Origin: Planctomycetota bacterium
GTDB lineage: Bacteria > Planctomycetota > Phycisphaerae > Phycisphaerales > SM1A02
NCBI GenBank assembly: GCA_017859745.1
Contig: JAFMML010000004.1
Coordinates: 26,713-90,712 of the forward strand
Direction: 5' to 3'
DNA length: 64,000 nt
The notes under the pieces were generated by a model, which had not been told where the DNA came from, ran no database searches, and saw only the letters and a list, made by a program, of their open reading frames with translations. Each line of letters opens with the position of its first letter. The stretch's first letter is position 1. Both the position numbers and the translations under genes were made by a program. Below are positions 9,397 to 17,006 of this stretch, one piece after another.

Positions 9397-9523
9397 GGTG
9401 AGACGGACTCCCAACAGACGGAAGGCGAATGCGAAGACGCCGCGACGACTGCCTCGAGGGGGCCGGTCGCGCGGCGTCGGATCGAACGAATGGGTGGTTT
9501 CCGGCGTCGATGTCGCGGACGGT

Positions 9524-9802
9524 TCAGCCGCCGGCGACGCAGGTGAGACGCGGGGTGGCCGGATCCGCCGGGATGATGTCCACCTTGCGGCCACGGAAGC
9601 GGACTTCACCGTCGGCGAGCGCCATCAGGCAGTCGTCCTTGGCTCGCATGACGAGATAGCCGGGCTTGAAGGGCGTCCCGCACTGCCGAAGGATGATGGC
9701 CCCCTTGCGAGCGAACTGGCCGCCGTAGAGCTTGATGCCACGGTACTGCGGGTTCGAATCGCGACCGTTCTTGGTGGAACCCTGTCCCTTCTTGTGTGCC
9801 AC
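9524..9802 (-). CDS. rpmA: 50S ribosomal protein bL27
   Basis: A 92-residue ribosomal protein of the large subunit whose N-terminus reaches toward the peptidyl transferase centre. It starts MAHKKGQGSTKNGRDSNPQY, nearly the family consensus, followed by GIKLYGGQFARKGAIILRQ. The central and C-terminal parts diverge: the usual PG.NV..G.D.TLFA reads PGYLVMRAKDDCLMALADGE, and there is a short extra tail TPRLTCVAGG. rplU, normally directly upstream, is not adjacent; the upstream 430 bases are non-coding and rich in repeats. Confidence 0.95.
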   Translation of the reverse strand: MAHKKGQGSTKNGRDSNPQYRGIKLYGGQFARKGAIILRQCGTPFKPGYLVMRAKDDCLMALADGEVRFRGRKVDIIPADPATPRLTCVAGG

Positions 9803-10062
9803 GGCAATGCTCCGAATACCGAACGAGAAGACGCGAAGGCGAGATTCGTGCCATCAGAGGCGAAGACCCCTGTGATGGACAACGACCCGCCCGACGTTCC
9901 GAGGCCATGGAGACCCCCAGTCGAGGCGAGCCCCGAAGTCTAGCGGCGATCCCGAGGAACGCCACCCCCCAAATCGCCGCCCGCACGAGGATTCCGGTCG
10001 TTGGACGCCCCGCCGAAGGGTGTGCCACCGAAGGATGGAAGACTCCTCCGACAGCCGCCGCG

Positions 10063-10098
10063 CCAGTCGAACCAGCCGAGCCAGCCAAGCCAACCTCG
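10063..10098. repeat. Degenerate 9-base tandem array, 4 units
   Basis: Four adjacent 9-base units: ccagtcgaa, ccagccgag, ccagccaag, ccaacctcg. Each starts with cca. The array ends eight bases before the 10-base GGAT array. It is non-coding and its role is unknown. Confidence 0.6.
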
Positions 10099-10105
10099 AA
10101 ACCTC

Positions 10106-10207
10106 AGGATCCCGGAGGATCCCGGAGGATTCCGGAGGATTCCGGAGGATCCCGGAGGATCCCGGAGGATCCCCGAGGATCCCCGAGGATCTCGGGAGGA
10201 TCCCGGG
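10106..10207. repeat. 10-base tandem array, about 9 units, consensus cccggaggat
   Basis: Eight units in perfect 10-base register occupy 10111-10190, flanked by a half unit at 10106 and a degenerate unit at 10191-10201. Units occur as identical neighbours: two cccggaggat, two tccggaggat, two cccggaggat, two ccccgaggat, as if 10-base units had been duplicated pairwise. The period is close to one turn of B-DNA. The array starts 29 bases past the stop of the secreted hypothetical gene and about 300 bases from the rpmA start. Confidence 0.9.
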
Positions 10208-10235
10208 CCCTCGGCGTCGCAGACTCGGCGAGGGC

Positions 10236-10958
10236 TCAGCGGAAGGTCAGCGTCTCGGAGACCGGCTTCAACGCCGTTCCCGCGAGGGCTCCGACCCGCC
10301 CCGGGGTCTCGAACCGGATCACCTTCTGCTGTCGGAGCACCACATCGTCCCCGGTTGCGGGGTGCTTGACGGTGCCACGCCGATTGGAAACGCCGCCGAC
10401 ATAGACCACCAGGGCCGACGGTTCTTCGTTGACGACGGTGAGAATCGACGGATCGAAGACCGGCCAGACGGCAAACCCGTCCCGGATGTGCGCTCGACCG
10501 ACCGGGAGCAGCCCGATCGCCTGATTCTGATCGAGCACCGGGGGACGCTCGGCCGCGCCCATGGCCTTGGACCTGTTCAGCATCCGCTTGACGTCGTCGG
10601 TGACGACGCTGGGCACTTCCCGTCCAGATCGCTGCAGCGGGCCACCGTCGCCCTGGAGTTCGAAGACGGGGGCCCAGTTCCGAGGCTGCGAAGTGCGGTT
10701 GCCGACCTCGTAGGTCAGCACCCAATAGGCCTTGCCGGTCGCGTCGTCGATGTGGACGCGAAGCGCCTTGGGCGTGAAGTCCAGTTCCCATTCGTCCCCG
10801 GCAGGCACTCGCTCCATCGGGGGCGCGGTAGGCGCCGCTGGCGAGACCTGCGAAGAGGCCGGGGCTGAAACGGCGAGTGCGGCGACGGCCGCGGCGGACC
10901 AGAGGCGGCAAGATCGGGCGAGGAGATGGAGACGATCGATCGAGTGGGCCTGGTTCAC
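10236..10958 (-). CDS. Secreted hypothetical protein
   Basis: About 240 residues, not recognised. A signal peptide is visible (LARSCRLWSAAAVAALAVSAPASSQ). The mature part begins near VPAGDEWELDFTPKALRVH and continues with YWVLTYEVGNRTSQPRNWAPVFEL, then a Pro/Val-rich beta-type sequence with VWPVFDPSILTVVNEEPSALVVYVGGVSNRRG. It looks like an all-beta periplasmic domain. A GTG at 10956-10958 is preferred because it directly precedes the signal peptide; the ATG at 11046-11048 would add 30 unlikely residues and leave only six bases to the divergent GNAT gene. The downstream flank is the 10-base repeat array. Confidence 0.6.
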   Translation of the reverse strand: MNQAHSIDRLHLLARSCRLWSAAAVAALAVSAPASSQVSPAAPTAPPMERVPAGDEWELDFTPKALRVHIDDATGKAYWVLTYEVGNRTSQPRNWAPVFELQGDGGPLQRSGREVPSVVTDDVKRMLNRSKAMGAAERPPVLDQNQAIGLLPVGRAHIRDGFAVWPVFDPSILTVVNEEPSALVVYVGGVSNRRGTVKHPATGDDVVLRQQKVIRFETPGRVGALAGTALKPVSETLTFR

Positions 10959-11054
10959 GGGAAGTCTCGCAATGGGGCGAATCTCGAAGTGTAGCGGCGG
11001 GATCCGCGACTGCGGCTCGCCAGAGGCTGGATCCGGCGTAGGCTTCATCCAGCG

Positions 11055-12197
11055 ATGCCTCCCCTCGGCGACTCAACCTCGATCCAGAGTTCTCAGGACC
11101 GATCCAGCCACCGCATCGATCGGGTCTCGTCGGGCCCACGGGCCCAGGGAGATCCGCCGTCGGACGCCGTCGGTTCCTGTGGATCGGGCGGCGACTCCGA
11201 TCCGGTGGCGAATCCGGGCGCCGCTGGGGTAACGCCCGAGGTCGAAATCCTCCCGAGCGACAGCGATGCCCCGGCCCGGGGAGGTCGACGCCTCGGGCCG
11301 GTGACGGCCGAACGTCTCGAGACCGCGCTCCAGCGGCTTGTGGGGAGCACCGCGGCAGCCCGACGCCTCGCCGTCGGACACCGGACCGGGCAACTTCGGC
11401 TCGACGCGGTCTGGGGCCTCGACGGACCCACGGGCGGATTCGAGTCGGTAGCGGTCCTGATGCGCAACGCCGGACGGACTGCCGGCGTCCTGCTGTCCCC
11501 GGTGCGGAACCGGAGTGAGATCCAGCCCGCCGCGGAATTGATCCGGGCACTGCTTGCGGATCGACGGTTCGACGCCGACCTCGCTCAGGCGATGCTCGAT
11601 CCGGCCCGCCCGCTCGACCGCGAACCGCTGCTCGCGGCCGGGTTCGAGTCTCTGGCGGAGCTTCGATTCATGGATCGACCGCTCCCGGGACCGTCGATCG
11701 CCCCCACGCATCGCGACAACGGGTCGATCCGGATCGAGACCTGCGGCGACGAGCCCCCCGCTTCTCTGCATCGTCTGCTCCTCGAGACCTACCGCAAGAC
11801 CCTCGACTGCCCGGGACTTGCAGGGGCACGACGAGTCGAGGACGTGCTGGAGGGACATCGAGCGGCGGGACACTTCCGTGCGGACTTCTGGCGACGCCTG
11901 CTCGTCGATGGCGTGCCCGCCGGCCTGTCCCTGCTGAACCCCAACCCCGATGCCGGATGCGTCGAACTGGTCTACTTCGGCCTGGCCGAATCCTTCCGGG
12001 GGCGGGGACTTGCGGCCGCTCTGCTCGGCGACTCGATCCGAATCGCCGGCGGCGCCGGACTTCCTCGACTCTCGCTCGCCGTCGACGACCGCAACATTCC
12101 GGCACTCCGCCTCTATCGAAGGCACGGATTCGTGCCGGGCGCCGTGCGATCGGCGCTGGTCAAGCGTCTTCGAACGCCCGACACCACGGTCGCATAG
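11055..12197 (+). CDS. GNAT-family N-acetyltransferase
   Basis: Up to 380 residues. The C-terminal GNAT domain (about 225-375) has ELVYFGLAESFRGRGLAAALLGD, where R-G-R-G-L/A is the acetyl-CoA-binding motif A, then LSLAVDDRNIPALRLYRRHGF, the classic motif B with N..A..LY...GF. The preceding half (about 85-220) looks like a degenerate second GNAT-type domain, as in mycothiol-synthase-like tandem proteins. The acceptor is unknown. The first 50-80 residues are low-complexity, so the start is uncertain; in-frame GTGs at 11205 and 11301 are alternatives. It lies immediately upstream of the candidate origin region and dnaA. Confidence 0.72.
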   Translation: MPPLGDSTSIQSSQDRSSHRIDRVSSGPRAQGDPPSDAVGSCGSGGDSDPVANPGAAGVTPEVEILPSDSDAPARGGRRLGPVTAERLETALQRLVGSTAAARRLAVGHRTGQLRLDAVWGLDGPTGGFESVAVLMRNAGRTAGVLLSPVRNRSEIQPAAELIRALLADRRFDADLAQAMLDPARPLDREPLLAAGFESLAELRFMDRPLPGPSIAPTHRDNGSIRIETCGDEPPASLHRLLLETYRKTLDCPGLAGARRVEDVLEGHRAAGHFRADFWRRLLVDGVPAGLSLLNPNPDAGCVELVYFGLAESFRGRGLAAALLGDSIRIAGGAGLPRLSLAVDDRNIPALRLYRRHGFVPGAVRSALVKRLRTPDTTVA

Positions 12198-12228
12198 ACG
12201 CTTCGCGCCAACGGCTCAACTGCCCAAG

Positions 12229-12237
12229 TTGTCCACA
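12229..12237 (+). promoter_or_regulatory. DnaA box TTGTCCACA
   Basis: Exact match to the DnaA-box form common in high-GC genomes (one base from the E. coli consensus TTATCCACA). It lies 491 bases upstream of the dnaA start, so it could serve the origin or dnaA autoregulation. Confidence 0.5.
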
Positions 12238-12496
12238 ACCGACAGACAGCCCCATTCACGGTCGGTGGGGAAATCGTTTGCGCCGAGTGAACACGATGGT
12301 TGCGCGCCAAACGCCCCAAGTTCGCCCGATGGAAAAGTCCGGCGGCGTCCTCGAGGGGTCGACTCCCCGGTACCTTCGCCGGTGGTCCCAGGGATGGGAT
12401 CCCCGCTCGTTTCGGGTCGCTCGACACTCGTCGGGGCCGATTCGATTCGAGGGGTGGAACGAGGACCGCATGCGGCGTGGTGTTGCCTCCGATGCG

Positions 12497-12525
12497 GATC
12501 GGACCTGATCGGACCTGATCGGACT
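12497..12525. repeat. 10-base tandem array, 2.9 units of gatcggacct
   Basis: Two perfect units plus nine bases of a third, inside the dnaA upstream region about 200 bases before the start codon. Same unit length as the array near rpmA but a different sequence. Confidence 0.8.
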
Positions 12526-12728
12526 CGGATCGAGCCGCCAGAAGGCCGCCCGACCCGAGTCGAGGACGATCGGACCCGCCGAAGTCGAGCGGATCTCCCC
12601 GCGAACCGCGCGAGGAGATGCCAGAGCGGCTGCGGTCCCCGTCGCGAACGGACTCGAGTCGATCTTCAGATCCCCGCGGCCGCAATCGGTGCGTCCGCGA
12701 CGCCGAGACCGTTCCCTGCTGCCCGTCC

Positions 12729-14231
12729 ATGCCCGCCTCCGACGCCTCGATCTCCAGACTCGACACCGCCTCGGCCGCGCTGGCCCGCCGCATCGGTCCC
12801 CAGCGCTTCGACATGTGGTTCGGAGGCGGAACCCGTCTGGAACTCCGAGACGACGCGCTCGAGGTGATCACGCCGTCGCCGTACGCGGCCGAGTGGATCA
12901 AGCGGCACTTCACCGAGGCCCTGCAGGGGGTGGCCGCCGACACCCTCGGACTGGGGGACGCCGCTCGGATCCGGGTGCGGGCAGTCGCCGACGCCCCCGG
13001 CCGCCCTCGTGCGGAGGGGGGTGAGGCCGACGCATCCAAGTCCAGATCGGAGACTTCGGCGAATTCGACGGCCTCCGAGCGGCCCGACGCCCGAGCCGAT
13101 GCCGACGGACCGGGCGGCCGGCCCGCCCTGCCACGACGTCGGCCTTCCTCCGAGCGATGGCGGCGTCTCGACGACTTCGTGGTCGGTCCTTCCAACACGC
13201 TCGCCTTCGAGATCGCCCGACGCACCGCCGACGGCGGAGCGGGCGCGGAACGGATGCTGTTCCTGCACGGCGAGTGCGGTGTCGGCAAGACCCATCTGCT
13301 GCAAGGCATCTGCCGGCGGCGGCACGAGCGATCCACCGATCGGATCCAGGCGGCGCGGGTTCGCTACACCACCGGCGAGCAGTTCACCAACGAGTTCATC
13401 GCGGCGGTCCGAGGCGGTTCCGTCGACGCGTTTCGGCGTCGGTTCCGCGGCCTCGACGTGCTGGCGATCGACGACGTCCACTTCCTGTCCAACAAGACCG
13501 CGACCCAGGGCGAGTTTCTCCACACCCTCGACGCGATCGGCCTTGGCGGCGCGACGGTCGTCCTCGCCTCCGACGAGCATCCCCGTCAGATCGGTCGGTT
13601 CAATCGATCCCTCGTCAGCCGATTCCTTGCGGGCATGGTCGTCGAGCTCGATCCGCCCGATCGGGAGACCCGCCGGCAGTTGCTGCGACGCCTGCTCGCC
13701 GCCCGAGGCTTCGAGGCGACCGAGGCCGCCGAAGAGGCCATCGTGGGTCGCTACGTCGCCTCCGCGCGCGAACTCGAGGGCGTGGCGGCCAAGCTCACCG
13801 CGCTGTCGGCCCTCGACGAGGGATCTCGGCCTCGTCAGCCGTCGGCGACGTCGGGACGTATGACTCTGGGCATGGTGCTGGTGGAGCGGCTTCTCGAGGA
13901 GGATCGCCGGGCCACGCGACGGACCCCGGTGCGGTTGGGTGCCATCGTCGATGCGGTGGCGTCGGCCTTCGACGTGGGACGCGAGGACCTGCTGTCGGCC
14001 TCGAAGCACCGGGCCGCCTCGGAGGGCCGCGGGGTGGTGGTGATGCTGGCCCGACGCCTCACCACGCTCAGCTATCCGGAGATCGCCCGCGGCCTCGGCC
14101 GACGCAACCACTCCGCCATCCACGCCGCCGAACGTCGGATTCGCACCGCGATCGAGACGGGTGATCGATCCGCGGAGGCCCTGCGCGAACGCATCGACCG
14201 CATGGCGCACGAACTCGTCCGCGCCGACTGA
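12729..14231 (+). CDS. dnaA: Chromosomal replication initiator DnaA
   Basis: A 500-residue initiator ATPase that opens the origin. Domain I (1-80) has RIGPQRFDMWFGG; a low-complexity domain II follows (about 85-140). The AAA+ domain starts at FVVGPSNTLAFEIA, with Walker A GECGVGKTHLL (about 181), Walker B VLAIDDVHFL (about 244) and box VII NRSLVSRFLAG with the arginine finger. Domain IV (about 400-490) is recognisable, but the signature GGRDHTTVxHA reads GLGRRNHSAIHAAERR, with Asp replaced by Asn and Thr-Thr by Ser-Ala. ATG 12729 was chosen over an upstream in-frame start at 12618 because domain I begins there. No dnaN or gyrB is adjacent. Confidence 0.95.
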   Translation: MPASDASISRLDTASAALARRIGPQRFDMWFGGGTRLELRDDALEVITPSPYAAEWIKRHFTEALQGVAADTLGLGDAARIRVRAVADAPGRPRAEGGEADASKSRSETSANSTASERPDARADADGPGGRPALPRRRPSSERWRRLDDFVVGPSNTLAFEIARRTADGGAGAERMLFLHGECGVGKTHLLQGICRRRHERSTDRIQAARVRYTTGEQFTNEFIAAVRGGSVDAFRRRFRGLDVLAIDDVHFLSNKTATQGEFLHTLDAIGLGGATVVLASDEHPRQIGRFNRSLVSRFLAGMVVELDPPDRETRRQLLRRLLAARGFEATEAAEEAIVGRYVASARELEGVAAKLTALSALDEGSRPRQPSATSGRMTLGMVLVERLLEEDRRATRRTPVRLGAIVDAVASAFDVGREDLLSASKHRAASEGRGVVVMLARRLTTLSYPEIARGLGRRNHSAIHAAERRIRTAIETGDRSAEALRERIDRMAHELVRAD

Positions 14232-14251
14232 GGGCGACTGCCGGGGGCCGC

Positions 14252-15784
14252 ATGTCGGCGCCTCGCTACACTCGCCCCGTGCGACACCCACGCCTCCACA
14301 ACATGCTTGCGGGATTCGCGCTCGCGAGCGTCGCCTCGGTGGTCGTCGCGCAGGAGGGGACCTCGCCCTATGGGCCGGTGGATGTGCCTTCGGAGGCGAT
14401 GCGCCGGGTCCGCGCCGCCCTGACGCATCGCCCGGACGGTTCGCACCACCTGCTCCTGACGTCGTTGAGGCAGCTGCGGACCGATTCGCTGCGTCCGTTG
14501 TTCGAACAGCTCGTCGAGGCCGACCACTGGACGCTGCAGCTCGACGGCATCCTCGGACTTGCCGAACTGCAGGACCAGCCGGTCGATCCCGCGCTGCTCG
14601 AGCTGATCGAGGCGCCGGCGGAGCGGGCCGCCGCGATCCGCGCGGCGATCGCCTTGGATCTCGTTCGCGTCCCGCAGGCGGAGGAGATGCTTCGCTGGAG
14701 CGCAGTGCCCCCGCAGGAACAAGTGGCGCTGATGAGCGAACTGCGCCTCCGCGAAGCCCGGGTCGACGCCGCGCAACTCGCCGCGTTGGCGAAGGACGCC
14801 GACGCGAAGGTCGCTGGGGAGGCGTCGGTGCTGCTGGCCGATCTCGGCGACGCCTCCGCGATCGACCAGTTCGTCGATCGAACCCGTCGTCTCTCGGGCC
14901 CCGGTCGGGAAACCGCCATCGTCGCGCTGGCTCGCGCCGCCGAACGGCATCGCTCCAAGGCCTGCATCGCGAGTCTCGCGGCCTCTGCAGGCGCCGACGA
15001 CGCGACCCGCGCCGAGCGACTGGCCTGCCTCGCGGCGCTTCTCGCCACGGACCTCGAGGTCGGCCTGGAGATCTGGGCCGAGTTGTTCGAGTCGGCCACC
15101 TCCAACGCGGCTCGCCTGCGAACCGCCCTGCTGCTGCTGGCATCGGAGCAGCCGATCCCGCCGGAGACCTTCGCGCTGATGCAGGGACGCGGCGAGGTGC
15201 TCGAAGCCCTCGGCGCGGCGGCGACGGCCATGGCGACCGGCACCGATCGTGTCGAAGCCTTCGAGCGGATCCTGGCGGGAGGACATCGAATGTCCGTCGC
15301 TTGGGCGATGACCGCGTTGCTCGATCAGCCTGCCGAGGTCGCCTCGTCCATCTACGTGTCCCTGCTGGACTCGCTGATCGAAGGTCGCCTCGGAACTCCG
15401 GTGCTGGCGATCGAGGCGGCGTCGCGACTGGCGGCCATCGATCCGGACGCCATGGCGGCGGTGCTCCGGAAGGCGGCGGCCGAGGACGACGCGATGCTCG
15501 AGGCGATTCTGGTCGGCGTGCTCTCTTCCGACGATCGCGCCGCCGCGGGACGCCTCGCCCGCGGCATCCTCGGTGAGGGCGGACGACGCTGCGACTCGCT
15601 GGCGATTCTCGCGATCGCCCGAACCGACGAGCCACTGTCGCCGGACGATCTCGAGATGCTCGCCGTGGCGGCCGCCGGTGGCGGTCGTCTCGATCCGTCG
15701 CTCGAAGTGCAGGCGGCCTGGCTCTACCTGGACCGACTCGATCGCATACCCGAGACGCTCGCCAGCGCCGCCGGGGAGCCCTGA
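14252..15784 (+). CDS. Exported alpha-helical-repeat protein of unknown function
   Basis: Up to 510 residues. It starts 20 bases after dnaA. An N-terminal signal (NMLAGFALASVASVVVAQEG) is followed by an almost entirely Ala/Leu/Glu-rich helical protein with about 35-residue spacing of A.R..A...L motifs, suggesting HEAT/TPR-like solenoid repeats. No catalytic motif is visible. Likely periplasmic scaffold, by inference. Alternative starts are GTG 14279 and ATG 14303; all keep the signal sequence. I do not recognise a family. Confidence 0.62.
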   Translation: MSAPRYTRPVRHPRLHNMLAGFALASVASVVVAQEGTSPYGPVDVPSEAMRRVRAALTHRPDGSHHLLLTSLRQLRTDSLRPLFEQLVEADHWTLQLDGILGLAELQDQPVDPALLELIEAPAERAAAIRAAIALDLVRVPQAEEMLRWSAVPPQEQVALMSELRLREARVDAAQLAALAKDADAKVAGEASVLLADLGDASAIDQFVDRTRRLSGPGRETAIVALARAAERHRSKACIASLAASAGADDATRAERLACLAALLATDLEVGLEIWAELFESATSNAARLRTALLLLASEQPIPPETFALMQGRGEVLEALGAAATAMATGTDRVEAFERILAGGHRMSVAWAMTALLDQPAEVASSIYVSLLDSLIEGRLGTPVLAIEAASRLAAIDPDAMAAVLRKAAAEDDAMLEAILVGVLSSDDRAAAGRLARGILGEGGRRCDSLAILAIARTDEPLSPDDLEMLAVAAAGGGRLDPSLEVQAAWLYLDRLDRIPETLASAAGEP

Positions 15785-15833
15785 TCCGCGTCGACCATCT
15801 CGTCCCGTCCGTTCCGACCGAGTCCGCTCAGAC

Positions 15834-16949
15834 GTGTTCGATCCCATCTCGACATCGCAGCCGCGACCGGTTCCCGGCGATGCCCAGGCGCTTGCCGAGG
15901 CGTTGCGGACCGCGGTCGGCCACGAAGCGAGACGCCTCGAGGAGACGCTGGCCTCGATCGCAGGACGGCCGTTCGGCGTGGGCGTCGGTTCTCCCGGCAC
16001 GGCATTCGAGGTCGCGTTCCGCGCGTTGGGCATCGGTCCCGGCGACGAGGTGCTTCTGCCGGCGCTCGGATCGGTCGAGGCCGCGGATGCCGTCGCTCGG
16101 GTCCACGCGATGCCGGTGTTCGCCGACGTCGATCCCCGCAGTCTTGGACTGTGCCCCAAGTCGGTCGAAGCGAGGATCGGCGAACGGACCCGGGCGATCG
16201 TCGCGACGACGCTGCTGGGCGACGCCGGAGGCCTCGAGACGATCGCCAACCTCGCCGCACGACATGAAGTCACCCTGGTCGAGGATGCCAGCGATGCGCT
16301 GGGAGCCTCCCACGGCGGGCGCCCGATCGGCAAGTTCGGCCGCGTCGCGCTGCTCGCCCTCACCGACGATCGTCCCGTCGCGGCGTCCGGCGCGACGGTG
16401 CTGGCGACCCACGACGACGTGCTCGCGAAGCGATGCCGCCGGTTCGGCGCCGGCGTTCCCGACGAGGATCTCGATCGGGCGGGCGTGGACAGTCCGCTCG
16501 ACGACTTCCGGGCCGCCGTCGGCCTCAACCGGCTCGTCCGACTCTCAGAGGCGCTCGAGGCGAGGCGGCGCATCGCCGACACCTACGTGCGGCGCCTCAG
16601 TGGAGTCTCGGATCTGATTCTCCCGGCACCACGTGGCGACGGAGGCGGTGCGTGGCCGCGATTCGTGGTGCGCCTGTCCGATCGTTTCAGCCCCTTCGAA
16701 CGCGACGAGGTTCTCGAGGGGATGCGGAGACACGAGATCCTCGCGACCACCGGTCCCGTCGCGACCCCGTTGCTCGTGCGGCACGGCCATCGCACCGGTC
16801 ACACCGACGGTGCATTCCCCGTCGCCGAACGGGCCGCAGGCCGATCGATCGCCCTGCCCTTCCACGAGGGTCTCTCCGAACCGGAGATCGACCTCGTCTG
16901 CCAGACCCTCGACCTCATGATCCAGCGGACCTCCTTCCGACGGGATTGA
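15834..16949 (+). CDS. DegT/DnrJ/EryC1/StrS-fold protein lacking the PLP lysine
   Basis: 371 residues with the fold-type I sugar aminotransferase pattern: GVGVGSPGTAFEVAFRALGIGPGDEVLLPA (substrate/PLP pocket), PVFADVDPRSLGL, IVATTLLGDAGGLETI, and VEDASDALGASHGGRPIGKFG, where the D of E-D contacts the PLP ring nitrogen. The segment that should read SF.P.K....GEGG reads ALTDDRPVAASGAT, placing Arg at the Schiff-base lysine, and the following N-Y-R motif is also lost. Classical transamination is therefore unlikely; it may bind ligands or regulate. GTG 15834 is the only plausible start after the preceding stop. It is not in an obvious sugar-nucleotide cluster. Confidence 0.75.
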   Translation: MFDPISTSQPRPVPGDAQALAEALRTAVGHEARRLEETLASIAGRPFGVGVGSPGTAFEVAFRALGIGPGDEVLLPALGSVEAADAVARVHAMPVFADVDPRSLGLCPKSVEARIGERTRAIVATTLLGDAGGLETIANLAARHEVTLVEDASDALGASHGGRPIGKFGRVALLALTDDRPVAASGATVLATHDDVLAKRCRRFGAGVPDEDLDRAGVDSPLDDFRAAVGLNRLVRLSEALEARRRIADTYVRRLSGVSDLILPAPRGDGGGAWPRFVVRLSDRFSPFERDEVLEGMRRHEILATTGPVATPLLVRHGHRTGHTDGAFPVAERAAGRSIALPFHEGLSEPEIDLVCQTLDLMIQRTSFRRD

Positions 16950-17006
16950 CGGTTCCGTCGGGATCGAGGTCGACACGCCGGCACCGATGATGCGATCCGA
17001 GGCCCC

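Larger units (their letters stand above)
9803..10235. other. 433-base gene-free stretch with two short tandem arrays
   Basis: Lies between the start of rpmA and the end of the secreted hypothetical gene, both on the minus strand. It presumably holds the rpmA promoter. It contains a degenerate 9-base array (10063-10098) followed at once by a 10-base array (10106-10207), described separately. The forward frames across the array read as Arg/Ile/Pro/Glu/Asp-rich peptide repeats with no recognisable protein, so I do not call a gene here. Confidence 0.7.
12198..12728. other. 531-base gene-free region before dnaA; candidate replication origin region
   Basis: Lies between the GNAT gene and dnaA. It contains one exact high-GC-type DnaA box, TTGTCCACA, at 12229-12237, and a relatively A/T-richer stretch at about 12260-12345. 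A three-unit 10-base array (gatcggacct) is at 12497-12525. Origins often sit next to dnaA, but one perfect box is weak evidence and I could not find a convincing cluster by eye, so this is only a candidate. Confidence 0.35.

Noticed and set aside
9956..10404. Forward peptide repeat of Arg/Ile/Pro/Glu/Asp type over the 10-base array
   Set aside because: Produced by the nucleotide repeat; no start, no domain, and overlaps a better gene on the other strand.
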